Below, piece by piece: positions 48,003-56,650 of a DNA stretch of 64,000 nucleotides (the first letter of the stretch is position 1; every line of letters begins with the position of its first letter). The translations under genes and the position numbers were made by a program. The stretch covers positions 1 to 64,000 of the forward strand of contig NZ_AFOZ01000022.1 in the NCBI RefSeq assembly GCF_000217915.1, given 5' to 3'. This DNA is from Shewanella sp. HN-41 (GTDB lineage: Bacteria > Pseudomonadota > Gammaproteobacteria > Enterobacterales > Shewanellaceae). Below the pieces are notes generated by a model. It saw nothing but the letters and a program-made list of their open reading frames with translations, searched no databases and was not told where the DNA came from.

Positions 48003-50303
48003 ATGAAACTAAAAACACAAGACTCGACTTCACCTAAGCATGGCAAACACCAGCAGAGCCAATTAAACCCAACGCCCTCCTTGGAATTGATTATCCAAGG
48101 GGCGGGCTGCGCCAGTTGCGTTAGCAAGATCGAGGCCGCACTGCAGCAGGTACCAGGGGTAACGAGTGCCCAAATGTATTTTGCCGAACGTACGGTCCAA
48201 GTGACGGGAACCGCACCGGTGGCAAATCTACTGAAAGCAGTTGAAGTGGCAGGCTACAAAGCCATAGCCGCTCAGAGTGAAACCGGAAGCGATACGCTGG
48301 ATGAAAAGGAGAAAGCGGATCTCGTCTACTATAGGCGACTGATACGGGAGATGACTCTGGCCCTGTCCTTGGGGGTGCCGCTGATGCTCTATAGCCTAGT
48401 CGTCGGGGAGATGACGGTCAGCAGCACAACGGAACGTATCGTCTGGCTCATAGTCGGCCTGCTTACCCTAGGTGTCATGATATTTTCGGGCAAACATTTC
48501 TATATCGGCGCCTGGAAATCCTTACAGAACCATTCGGCCAATATGGACACTCTGATAGCCCTCGGAACAGGCACGGCCTGGGTCTATTCCATGTTGGTAG
48601 TATTGGTTCCCCATCTACTGCCTGAAATGGCACGCCACGTGTATTTCGAGGCGACAGCGATGATCATAGGCTTGATCGATCTGGGGCTGGCACTGGAGCT
48701 CAAGGCCCGCGGCCGCACCTCGGAAGCGATCAAACGCCTGATAGGTCTACAGCCGAAGACGGCACGGGTGATCCGCGGCATGCAGGAGATGGATATCGCC
48801 ATCGAACAGGTCCTTATCGACGACCAGATACGGGTCCGGCCCGGCGAGAAAATTCCGGTCGATGGTGACGTCATCGAAGGCCATACCTCGGTCGATGAAT
48901 CCATGCTGACCGGTGAGCCCATGCCTGTAGAAAAGAAACCCGGCGATAACTTGGCCGCCGGTACCATCAACAAGACTGGCTCCCTCATCTTCAAAGCCAC
49001 CCGTGTAGGCAAAGACACTGCACTGGCACAAATCATTAATATGGTCAAACGGGCACAAAATTCGAAGCCACCTATCGGTCGGCTGGCGGATGTGATCTCG
49101 GCGTATTTTGTTCCCGTCGTGATGATAGTCGCCATCGTCAGTGCCCTGACATGGTTGAATTTTGGCCCCGAGCCCGCGGTAGCCTTCGCCATGGTATCGG
49201 CAACAACAGTACTCATCATCGCCTGCCCCTGTGCCCTAGGTTTGGCCACCCCCATGTCCGTTATGGTTGGAGTCGGTAAGGCGGCAGAGGCTGGCGTGCT
49301 GATCCGCAATGGTGAGGCGCTGCAAACCGCATCGAAAATCACCGCCATGATCCTAGATAAGACTGGCACTATCACCTTGGGCGCGCCCAAGGTGACCGAT
49401 ATCGTCCTAGCGGGCTCCATTGGCGAAGCGCGGGTATTGCAACTGGCCGCCAGTCTCGAATCGGGTTCGGAACACCCGTTAGCACAGGCGATCGTCGAGA
49501 CGGCGCAAGAACGGGGCATTGAGCTTCTAAAAGTCAGTCAATTCAATGCCATTGCTGGCCATGGGGTCGAGGCCCAAGTCGACGGCCAGATGTTACTCTT
49601 TGGCAATGAAAAACTAATGAATGATCGCAATATCGCCCTAGGCTCTTTGGTCGACAAAGCACAACAATTAGCCCTAGATGCAAAGACTCCTATGTATTTC
49701 ACCGTGGATGGCAATTTTGCGGCCATCATAGCCGTGGCAGATCCCATAAAAGATGATTCCATCGCCGCAATTAAGCGGCTGCAAAAAAACGGCATCCGGG
49801 TAGTGATGTTAACCGGTGACAACCGCGACACCGCCAGAGCCGTTGCGGCCAAGTCCGGCATCACAGAATTTTTTGCCGAAGTGTTGCCACAGGAGAAATC
49901 CCAAAAAGTACAGCAGTTGCAAATGCAGGGGGAGATAGTGGGTATGACAGGAGATGGCATCAATGACGCGCCCGCACTGGCGATGGCAAATGTCGGCTTT
50001 GCGATAGGCACAGGGACAGATGTGGCCATCGAAAGCGCCGATATCACCCTGATGCGCGGCTCCCTGCATGGGTTGGCTGACGCGATTGCGATCAGCAAGG
50101 CCACCCTTCGAAATATTAAACAAAACCTGTTCGGCGCCTTTGTCTACAACGTAGCGGGAGTGCCGTTTGCTGCCGGAGTGTTGTACCCATTTTTTGGCCT
50201 ATTGCTAAGCCCAGTGATCGCCGGTGCGGCGATGGCCTTTTCATCCTTGACCGTAGTGACCAATGCCAACCGTCTGCGCCTGTTTAAAGCCCAGGAACAT
50301 TGA
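48003..50303 (+). CDS. copA2: Cu(I)-exporting P1B-type ATPase (CopA type)
   Basis: A 766-residue P-type ATPase exporting Cu(I) to the periplasm. One N-terminal HMA domain has GAGCASC (about 36-42). [10 protein letters not shown] is the intramembrane site, TGEPMPVEK the actuator, DKTGTITLG the phosphorylation site, [13 protein letters not shown] the hinge, and SEHPLAQAI the nucleotide-binding HP motif, so it is intact. The ATG at 48003 follows GAGGAGT; a GTG lies one codon upstream. It heads the rightward copper arm. Its codon use, with many GGC, CGG and CTG, looks richer in GC than the surrounding genes, which suggests transfer. Confidence 0.94.
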   Translation: MKLKTQDSTSPKHGKHQQSQLNPTPSLELIIQGAGCASCVSKIEAALQQVPGVTSAQMYFAERTVQVTGTAPVANLLKAVEVAGYKAIAAQSETGSDTLDEKEKADLVYYRRLIREMTLALSLGVPLMLYSLVVGEMTVSSTTERIVWLIVGLLTLGVMIFSGKHFYIGAWKSLQNHSANMDTLIALGTGTAWVYSMLVVLVPHLLPEMARHVYFEATAMIIGLIDLGLALELKARGRTSEAIKRLIGLQPKTARVIRGMQEMDIAIEQVLIDDQIRVRPGEKIPVDGDVIEGHTSVDESMLTGEPMPVEKKPGDNLAAGTINKTGSLIFKATRVGKDTALAQIINMVKRAQNSKPPIGRLADVISAYFVPVVMIVAIVSALTWLNFGPEPAVAFAMVSATTVLIIACPCALGLATPMSVMVGVGKAAEAGVLIRNGEALQTASKITAMILDKTGTITLGAPKVTDIVLAGSIGEARVLQLAASLESGSEHPLAQAIVETAQERGIELLKVSQFNAIAGHGVEAQVDGQMLLFGNEKLMNDRNIALGSLVDKAQQLALDAKTPMYFTVDGNFAAIIAVADPIKDDSIAAIKRLQKNGIRVVMLTGDNRDTARAVAAKSGITEFFAEVLPQEKSQKVQQLQMQGEIVGMTGDGINDAPALAMANVGFAIGTGTDVAIESADITLMRGSLHGLADAIAISKATLRNIKQNLFGAFVYNVAGVPFAAGVLYPFFGLLLSPVIAGAAMAFSSLTVVTNANRLRLFKAQEH

Positions 50304-50319
50304 GCGTGAGGAGAGCATT

Positions 50320-50673
50320 ATGTTAATAATAAATATCGTCGGTATTTTGTTGATTGCACTGATCATCTGGTGGTTCTGGCTGTATCGGCCCAAGGAAGCC
50401 GTGTTTGAACAAGACAAGATGACCATTCTGGTAGAAAACGGCATCTACCAGCCCTCACGGATTAAAATACACGTCAACCAAGCCACCCGTTTGCAGTTTA
50501 TCCGTAAAGACGCTTCGCCCTGCGCCGAAACCTTGGTGTTTCCCGAACTGGAGATCAGCGAGACCCTGCCCTTGAATAGACCCAAGTCGATTGCATTACC
50601 GGCATTGCCAGCGGGTGTCTATCACTTCCATTGCCAGATGCAAATGTACTGTGGCGAATTGCATGTCGAGTGA
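50320..50673 (+). CDS. Membrane-anchored cupredoxin-domain protein
   Basis: 117 residues from the ATG at 50320 (GAGGAG 6 nt upstream). One N-terminal helix (LIINIVGILLIALIIWWFWLY) is followed by a beta-rich domain ending YHFHCQMQMYCGELHV; the His, Cys and Met there are likely type 1 copper ligands. It would take or pass copper at the periplasmic face of the adjacent ATPase. 16 bp after the ATPase gene. Confidence 0.82.
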   Translation: MLIINIVGILLIALIIWWFWLYRPKEAVFEQDKMTILVENGIYQPSRIKIHVNQATRLQFIRKDASPCAETLVFPELEISETLPLNRPKSIALPALPAGVYHFHCQMQMYCGELHVE

Positions 50674-50765
50674 AGCGAACTATGATCTAAAGATGCCATG
50701 GGCTAATAATGAACAAGTGATAGAGAGTGTCCGGCGATAACGAGTTAATTTTTATGAGGTGAGTT

Positions 50766-51032
50766 ATGGCTAAGCAACGGCGTTCATTTTGGTTCACGCC
50801 ACAGGGTTGGGCCGCCATAGGAATGATAGCCGCAGTAAGTTACTTCCTCTTTATGGAGCATAGACAACATTTATTTGAGTTCCTGCCCTTGCTGATTTTA
50901 TTGGCCTGCCCCTTGATGCACGTTTTCATGCACCATGGGCATAGACACCATAACGACGATCCCCATAGAGCAGATAAAGATGGAAGCAGCTTAAATCCCA
51001 AGGGTAATAGGGAGAATGATGATGCACGATGA
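50766..51032 (+). CDS. DUF2933 small membrane protein
   Basis: 88 residues with two hydrophobic helices (WAAIGMIAAVSYFLFMEH and FLPLLILLACPLMHVF) and a His-rich stretch MHHGHRHHNDDPHR typical of DUF2933. The family clusters with copper and silver resistance genes, and the His-rich tail could bind metal. It overlaps the next gene by about 11 bp. Confidence 0.85.
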   Translation: MAKQRRSFWFTPQGWAAIGMIAAVSYFLFMEHRQHLFEFLPLLILLACPLMHVFMHHGHRHHNDDPHRADKDGSSLNPKGNRENDDAR

Positions 51033-51696
51033 ATCTGCCTATGGTTTGTGGTCACTGGTGATCTTGAATTCTGCCATCTTTATCTTTTTCGCCTTCAGTT
51101 TTGTCAAACCTAGGACAATATCGGACTGGCGCAGCCTCGGTGCCTTTTCAGCATTTATCGTCGCACTCTTTACCGAGATGTATGGCTTCCCATTGAGTAT
51201 CTATTTCCTCTCCGGTTGGCTTACCAAGTACTATCCCGACGTGGATTTCTTTGCCCATGACAACGGTCACCTGCTGCATACCCTGCTCGGCTTCGAAGGC
51301 AACCCCCATTGGGATCCGTTACATATCGTCAGCAACCTGCTCATTGTCATGGGCTTCATTTTACTGTCCTCCGCTTGGAGTGTGTTGCATAAGGCGCAAC
51401 AAACTCGAACCTTAGCCTGTACAGGTTGGTACGCCCGCTGTCGGCATCCGCAATACCTCGCATTTATCCTGATCATGTTTGGCTTTCTGCTTCAATGGCC
51501 AACTATCCCCACCCTAGTGCTGTTCCCTATATTGGTGTTGGTTTATGTGCGCCTAGCGAAGCGAGAGGAACAGCAGGCATTGGCAGAGTTTGGTGATGCC
51601 TATCGTGCCTATATGCACCGAACACCAGCATGGTTCCCAAAAATAAAACTCCATAGTGCTGAAACAAAACCTGAAAAAACTGAGGAAAAACCATGA
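51022..51696 (+). CDS. Isoprenylcysteine carboxyl methyltransferase (ICMT)-like membrane protein
   Basis: 224 residues from the ATG at 51022, one of three consecutive ATGs (51016, 51019, 51022); GGAGA at 51011 fits 51022 best. About five helices, with the ICMT/PEMT-like C-terminal half: RCRHPQYLAFILIMFG, then KREEQQALAEFGDAYRAYM, which form the SAM pocket in the family. No prenylated protein is expected in bacteria, so the substrate is unknown. Such genes recur beside DUF2933 and Cu ATPases. It overlaps the next gene by 4 bp. Confidence 0.82.
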   Translation: MHDESAYGLWSLVILNSAIFIFFAFSFVKPRTISDWRSLGAFSAFIVALFTEMYGFPLSIYFLSGWLTKYYPDVDFFAHDNGHLLHTLLGFEGNPHWDPLHIVSNLLIVMGFILLSSAWSVLHKAQQTRTLACTGWYARCRHPQYLAFILIMFGFLLQWPTIPTLVLFPILVLVYVRLAKREEQQALAEFGDAYRAYMHRTPAWFPKIKLHSAETKPEKTEEKP

Positions 51697-52145
51697 AAAC
51701 ACTCATTAACACTCTCGCCATCTCATCCCTACTAGCATCATCAGCTGTGTTAGCTGTCGTAGAACAGCCACAGGGCCGCTCGCAAAATGGCGGCATGATG
51801 ATGGGAATGATGAACCAGGATCAGATGATGACAATGCAGGATCAGATGATGACAATGCAGGATCAGATGATGACAATGCAGTCTTTGATGAACAATATCA
51901 AACAGGAAAAGAACCCGGAAAAACATCGGGAATTGATGCAACAGCATTGGGAGGCCATGCAAAAAGGGATGCACATGATGAACGGCAGTATGATGGGAGA
52001 ACAATCAGGAAATCAACAAGGTGCAGAGAAGGATATGCCCGGGATGGACATGGGTGAACGCATGGGCATGATGGAGCAGCACATGGGCATGATCCAGATG
52101 ATGATGGAGCAAATGATGGAACATGATGCGCAGGAGCATCAATAG
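51693..52145 (+). CDS. Met-rich secreted protein
   Basis: 150 residues: signal peptide (MKTLINTLAISSLLASSAVLA) and a mature part with dozens of Met in runs such as GGMMMGMMNQDQMM and DMGERMGMMEQHMGM. Three identical QDQMMTM units come from a 21-bp tandem repeat. Met thioethers bind Cu(I) and Ag(I), so a periplasmic copper sponge is likely. The overlap with the ICMT-like gene (ATGA) points to co-translation. Confidence 0.8.
   Translation: MKTLINTLAISSLLASSAVLAVVEQPQGRSQNGGMMMGMMNQDQMMTMQDQMMTMQDQMMTMQSLMNNIKQEKNPEKHRELMQQHWEAMQKGMHMMNGSMMGEQSGNQQGAEKDMPGMDMGERMGMMEQHMGMIQMMMEQMMEHDAQEHQ
51819..51881 (+). repeat. Three perfect 21-bp tandem repeats in the Met-rich gene
   Basis: GATCAGATGATGACAATGCA plus G is repeated at 51819, 51840 and 51861 without a mismatch, in frame (7 residues each). 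Perfect identity suggests recent expansion. Confidence 0.93.
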
Positions 52146-52291
52146 TGACCCTCAATGAAAACTTATCGTGAGACTCCTAAAGTGGATAAAACATGATGGG
52201 CCCAGTCTTTGACACACCTCTATTTGTGTCTTCCAGCCACCAGCGCATGTCATATCTTTTTGGGAGTCTCAGACAATTTAAGGAGATATCG

Positions 52292-52564
52292 ATGAAAATC
52301 AATGCAACCAAATTTGGCCTAGCAGCCGCCCTCACCTTTGCCATACTCTGGCTCGTTTGTAGCCTGCTGGTATGGCTGTTGCCTTCATTGATGATGGATA
52401 TGACGGGTCATATGATCCATGGCAACTGGTCACAAATGGGTTGGCAGCTATCTGTAAGCGGTATTTTTATGGGGTTGATAAGTTGGTCTGTACTGGCTGG
52501 CGTATATGGCTGGTTACTGGCGACTATCTACAACAAATTATGCAGTAGTGCTGTCATACACTGA
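52292..52564 (+). CDS. DUF5676 membrane protein
   Basis: 90 residues from the ATG at 52292, with AAGGAGAT at good distance. MKINATKFGLAAALTFAILW and the second helix GIFMGLISWSVLAGVYGWLL are typical of DUF5676, a two-helix membrane family common in copper and heavy-metal clusters. Function unknown. An upstream in-frame extension to 52193 lacks a ribosome site. Confidence 0.8.
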   Translation: MKINATKFGLAAALTFAILWLVCSLLVWLLPSLMMDMTGHMIHGNWSQMGWQLSVSGIFMGLISWSVLAGVYGWLLATIYNKLCSSAVIH

Positions 52565-52882
52565 ATCAAATGAGTAAAAATGCCCAGCCTTAGGGAGACC
52601 ACAGTATTCAAGTTACTGAGCAACAAGCTGTAGTAACTGGCGCAGTCATGTTCCATTGAAATGCATGGCCGATGTTGAACCAATGGCTAGCAATTTCATA
52701 TAAAACTCAAGTGCTCATTATTTTTAAATCAAATCAGTATATTATTTTCATTGGTCATTTTTTATAATTGACACAAAAGTGTTAACCCTTTTTAAGTTCA
52801 CATCCGTTTATAGGAACAGAAACGCGATAAGGGGCAGGATTACCACCCCATTACCAAATAGTTGGATCGCCAAGGAGAAAAT
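52565..52882 (+). other. 318-bp gap at the right end of the copper island
   Basis: AT-rich with no supported gene. The right part presumably holds the ecotin promoter (GGAG ribosome site just before 52883). No direct repeat matching the tRNA-Val 3' end was found here. Confidence 0.5.
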
Positions 52883-53434
52883 ATGAAACTGACTCATTTA
52901 TTTACAGCTGTGGCCTTACCCTTAACCTTTGCCTTATTGTCTTTTAACGCTACCGCTGTGAGCCCACCACATCCTACAGGATTAAATTCGCCAATGATCA
53001 GTGTTTCCAGCTTCAACTCAGTGAACTATGTCGAACAGGAAGTCACTAAAATGTTCCCCGCACCTAAGCTAGGAATGGTTCAACATATCCTAACTTTACC
53101 GCCCCTAGAGAACGAAGACGATTATCTACTTGAGATCCAAATTGGTCAGACCCAGTTAGTTGACTGCAACAAGCATGGGCTAAGCGGTGAGCTAAAAGAG
53201 TTGACCGTAAAGGGTTGGGGATATAATTACTACCAAGTCGATGAGATTTCCCAAGGGCCAAGCACTATGATGGCATGCTTTGAAATGGCGAAGAAAGAAG
53301 CCTTTGTGCGGATCCCTAGTGAGTTAAAAATGCGCTACGACAGCCGTTTACCTAAAGTGTTTTACCTGCCAAAAGGCACAGAATTACGTTTTAGAACCTG
53401 GAAAGTCGACTCCACATACCAGTATGCTAAATAA
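52883..53434 (+). CDS. eco: Ecotin, periplasmic serine protease inhibitor
   Basis: A 183-residue homologue of ecotin, which forms a dimer that traps trypsin-fold proteases such as elastase. It has a signal peptide ([20 protein letters not shown]), then a Shewanella-specific extension, the fold core [16 protein letters not shown] and [10 protein letters not shown], the reactive loop STMMACFEM with Met at P1, and the exosite strand [10 protein letters not shown]. The disulfide pair DCNKHG/MMAC is present. From the ATG at 52883 with AAGGAG. It lies outside the copper genes. Confidence 0.93.
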   Translation: MKLTHLFTAVALPLTFALLSFNATAVSPPHPTGLNSPMISVSSFNSVNYVEQEVTKMFPAPKLGMVQHILTLPPLENEDDYLLEIQIGQTQLVDCNKHGLSGELKELTVKGWGYNYYQVDEISQGPSTMMACFEMAKKEAFVRIPSELKMRYDSRLPKVFYLPKGTELRFRTWKVDSTYQYAK

Positions 53435-53465
53435 GCTGTTTACGGCTTAGGCTTAGTTCAAATCC

Positions 53466-53507
53466 CCTTCGGATCGTCACTGACATTAAACAGCAACGAT
53501 CCGAAGG
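53466..53507. repeat. 12-bp perfect inverted repeat between convergent genes
   Basis: CCTTCGGATCGT and ACGATCCGAAGG are separated by 18 nt, between the ecotin stop and the convergent gene at 53515. Without a T run on either side it is only a possible terminator for both. Confidence 0.7.
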
Positions 53508-53514
53508 ACATCAC

Positions 53515-53789
53515 TTAGAATCGTTTAATTCTAACCACTTGCATAATTTCGATTTCGAAACCCGCCACCATTTCAGTATCAGGGTAATACACTAGGCTCA
53601 CCTTCTGCCCCTGTAAATCCTTGTATTTTTTACCCGTCGAAACTTAAAGGGCACATCACAATCATCAACCATTATGGTATGTTGTATCCACTCGCCCTTC
53701 TCTCTTTGGGTGTGGGAAAGTACAGTTACACCTTCCGAATGAACTAATCGCTCATGCTTGGCGAGCATCTTTTTTACAGCCTTACTCAT
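53515..53789 (-). CDS. Conserved small hypothetical protein, apparent frameshift
   Basis: The open frame covers 53598-53789 and gives 63 residues with an aberrant end (NTRIYRGRR). Adding one A to the A6 run (T6 at 53626-53631 on the plus strand) continues as KKYKDLQGQKVSLVYYPDTE and on to IEIMQVVRIKRF at a TAA (53515-53517), a balanced 91-residue basic protein. Not recognised as a named family. It is the third homopolymer frameshift of the window. 19 bp upstream of the helicase stop in the same direction. Confidence 0.7.
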
Positions 53790-53807
53790 GTTCGATCCTT
53801 TGCTATC

Positions 53808-55841
53808 TTAGCTCGTCACAAGCGACGACACTTTCTGTTTTATCTCCGCATATCTTAATTTTTCACAACGACCAAAGCCCTCGAGTTTACGGAGCTGAAA
53901 TCGGCTAAACAGGGGAACGACCATCCCCGCGAGGAAACGGCATTGGGTATCAAGGGACAAAGGTACTTCGCCCTTCACTTGCACTTGATGCTGTAACTTC
54001 TGTAGATCCGCGAGTATCTGACTGTCCAGTGGCCAAACGGGCGTCACCGAAAAAGCCAACTTCACCACTTGTCCACGACAAACACTGCAATGGCCACAGT
54101 GCTTGGGTGATGCATTATCATCAAAATAGCGTGATAAATTGTAACTTAAACAAGTCTCCAACTCGAAAAAACGCACTAACTGAGCAATTCGTTGAATTTC
54201 TTTGTGTTCTTTTTCAACGAAATAAACATAAAGCTCATCCACTAACGATGAATTCGCTAAGGCAACCGCATCAACCTGGTACACATCCGTAATGCGCTTA
54301 GTTTCAAGCTCAATCAGTTGCAGATCTGCGAGATATTCTAGCGCCGTCAGGACGCGGCTACGCTCACTTCCTGTGGCCTGATAAAGCGCATTAAAATCTA
54401 ATATGCCCCAGATCCGCTTCATTTGTGTGTAGGTAAATATTTGCGATAAAAATGTTTGTCGCTCAGGATTAAACTTTTTCAAAATCTCTGACGGCTCAAC
54501 AATAAAGCGATAGCTGACATCGGCATAGTAGGCATAAAGTGGTTTTATCACGCCATAGATTTCTAGCTGAACCAACAGGGTTTTAAGCGGTAGCTGGCGA
54601 ATATTGCTCGCATTGGACAAAGCGTTTAATTGTAACTCCCAGCGAGCATCATGCTGCTCTTGCTTAATATTTTCAATCAGATACTCAATGGATTCACGTT
54701 CAGGCGTATCACCATAAACAAAATTTTCAACCGTATTCATCCCATCAAGATTTGCCAGAGTCACACAGTGAGAAGGTAAGCCATCACGACCTGCTCTACC
54801 AATTTCTTGGCTGTAATTCTCAATAGATTTAGGTAAGTCATAGTGGATAACAAAGCGAATATTGCTTTTATCAATCCCCATACCGAAGGCTATCGTCGCG
54901 ACGACAACCTGTATTCGATCCTGCATAAAATCGTTTTGGATCTGTTGACGCTTAATATCCTCAAACCCTGCATGGTATGCACTTGCAACTACCCCTTTAC
55001 TGCACAGGGCCTTTGCCACCTCTTCGGCGGTAGATTGCAAGGTAACATAAACAATCCCAGCACCGGAAAAGCGACTTACCTCTTGGTGAAGCCGTGTGAC
55101 CTTATCTTGGCTGGTGACTGGGAGCACGTTTAAATCGAGATTAGCGCGGTAAAACCCCGTTTGAACAATGTGCTCAGGTGCAATATCAAATCGCATCGCC
55201 ATATCTAGTTTTACTTTTCGGGTAGCCGTTGCGGTTAACAGCAAGACTAAGGGAATATTTAACTCACGGCGATAATCGGGCAACTTTAAGTAATCTGGCC
55301 GAAAATTATGCCCCCATTCTGAAATACAGTGTGCCTCGTCGACAACCAGCATTGAAATGGCAACCGACTGGATAAACTGTCGAAAGCGTTCATTTTTAAA
55401 GCGCTCAACTGACACCATTAAAATTTTTAAACGGCCCGCTCGCGCATCCATCATCACCTGTTTGCTCTGCTCGGCATTTAAGGTCGAATCAATACTGGCC
55501 GCGGCAATGCCCTTGGAGCGTAAAAACTCGAGCTGATCTTTCATCAGTGCAAGTAGCGGAGAAATGACTAAGGTTAGCTGGGGTAACTGTAGCGCCGTAA
55601 ACTGGTAACAAAGGGATTTTCCTGAACCTGTCGGGAAAATCGCTAGGCTGGAGTGGCCCGCCAACAATTGAGAAATCGTTTCGAGTTGTCCACCACGGAA
55701 TGCCGTAAAACCAAATTGCCGCTGCAATAATGGGGCATAGTGAGCACTATCAGCAGTATGGGCCTGAAGAGTTTGGGCGGAATGAACCATGGACAATCCC
55801 TTTGCTCTATTGGGCTCAATCACCAAGGGACGACTAGCCAT
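53808..55841 (-). CDS. RecQ-family ATP-dependent DNA helicase
   Basis: A superfamily 2 helicase, 3'-5', of up to 677 residues. Walker A GSGKSLCYQ, DEAH box VVDEAHCISEWGHNFRPDY, motif VI IGRAGRDG, and the RecQ zinc-binding cysteines CLSYN...HCGHCSVC near residue 580 are present. An HRDC domain is not evident; the C-terminus is a short RKLEGFGRCEKLRY-type tail. It therefore resembles a RecQ paralogue more than RecQ itself. The start at 55841 is kept; an ATG at 55790 (MVHSAQ) is also plausible. Confidence 0.85.
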   Translation of the reverse strand: MASRPLVIEPNRAKGLSMVHSAQTLQAHTADSAHYAPLLQRQFGFTAFRGGQLETISQLLAGHSSLAIFPTGSGKSLCYQFTALQLPQLTLVISPLLALMKDQLEFLRSKGIAAASIDSTLNAEQSKQVMMDARAGRLKILMVSVERFKNERFRQFIQSVAISMLVVDEAHCISEWGHNFRPDYLKLPDYRRELNIPLVLLLTATATRKVKLDMAMRFDIAPEHIVQTGFYRANLDLNVLPVTSQDKVTRLHQEVSRFSGAGIVYVTLQSTAEEVAKALCSKGVVASAYHAGFEDIKRQQIQNDFMQDRIQVVVATIAFGMGIDKSNIRFVIHYDLPKSIENYSQEIGRAGRDGLPSHCVTLANLDGMNTVENFVYGDTPERESIEYLIENIKQEQHDARWELQLNALSNASNIRQLPLKTLLVQLEIYGVIKPLYAYYADVSYRFIVEPSEILKKFNPERQTFLSQIFTYTQMKRIWGILDFNALYQATGSERSRVLTALEYLADLQLIELETKRITDVYQVDAVALANSSLVDELYVYFVEKEHKEIQRIAQLVRFFELETCLSYNLSRYFDDNASPKHCGHCSVCRGQVVKLAFSVTPVWPLDSQILADLQKLQHQVQVKGEVPLSLDTQCRFLAGMVVPLFSRFQLRKLEGFGRCEKLRYAEIKQKVSSLVTS

Positions 55842-56078
55842 GATAAAGCCAAAAACGAGCTAACATTGAAATCTATGGGCTAGTCTACCAAATTATGCTC
55901 GACTTTACGGGCTTAATTGCACCCCATTGCCGATAGCGAATGCCTGATGTGATGTTATTTATGATGTTCTAGCCGATATTCGAACCATAAACGGTTTGCG
56001 GTACACTAGACATAATCCAATAATATCAGCACATTACAGCTTTAATGACGTCAATAATCGTTAGCTAAGATGAATGTT

Positions 56079-56402
56079 CTACTTTCTAGCAAGGTAAAGA
56101 TTGATGAGTGAAGTTAACTTATCTTGAAAACGCTCTTCAAATGCGTCTATATCCCGGCCGATTAAGGTGAAATATTGAGTAGCCTGAGCATGTGAGAGTA
56201 ACTTATTTGCAACGCTGTACTGCATTTCCTCTAAGGTTTTATCGTACCTTGGCGTAAGGATCCAGGTAGCAACATCCACATCAAAATATTGCATTGCCCT
56301 CTGTGCCAAGGCACAAAAAGCCTCTATATGATCGCTGCCATCGGGTCCAAGACAACCGGGCTCCACCCGGCATAAGACGGCAATTTTCCTCTCAACCGAC
56401 AT
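56079..56402 (-). CDS. Hypothetical protein, unknown function
   Basis: 107 residues, soluble, opening MSVERKIAVLCRVEPGCLGPDGSDHIEAFC. It has no signal peptide or helix-rich membrane part. The first half, with its VEPGCLGPDGSDH patch, resembles a ligand-binding loop, but I cannot place it. AGGGAGAGA precedes the start. It stands alone. Confidence 0.65.
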   Translation of the reverse strand: MSVERKIAVLCRVEPGCLGPDGSDHIEAFCALAQRAMQYFDVDVATWILTPRYDKTLEEMQYSVANKLLSHAQATQYFTLIGRDIDAFEERFQDKLTSLINLYLARK

Positions 56403-56553
56403 AATCTCTCCCTAAATTAATAGCATTGCGATCATTACAGTCTAAAGAGTTTACGTGAGAGATAAAATAAGTCACGTTTAACCTTAATATCGGTGAAATT
56501 TAAGATTATTTTTAGCCATTTGCATGATTAATATTAAAAAAATAGAGCAACCT

Positions 56554-56593
56554 TTGTCGTTTTTCTGTCATGCAAACTCTGCTTTATTGTCAT
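56554..56593 (+). promoter_or_regulatory. Pho box upstream of phoX: four half-sites at 11-nt period
   Basis: Four 7-nt elements at exactly 11-nt spacing: TTGTCGT (56554), CTGTCAT (56565), ACTCTGC (56576) and TTGTCAT (56587). Three match the PhoB half-site CTGTCAT closely and one poorly. They lie 58 bp before the phoX start, as expected for PhoB control under phosphate limitation. Confidence 0.75.
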
Positions 56594-56650
56594 ATTGTGA
56601 TGGCAGGCTAAGGCTCGATATTTAATCCTACCATTCAACTGGAGTGCAAT

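Noticed and set aside
48584-50104. Long antisense frames across the Cu ATPase gene (up to 311 codons)
   Set aside because: They are shadows of a GC-rich gene; their composition is low-complexity and no ribosome site or family match is seen.
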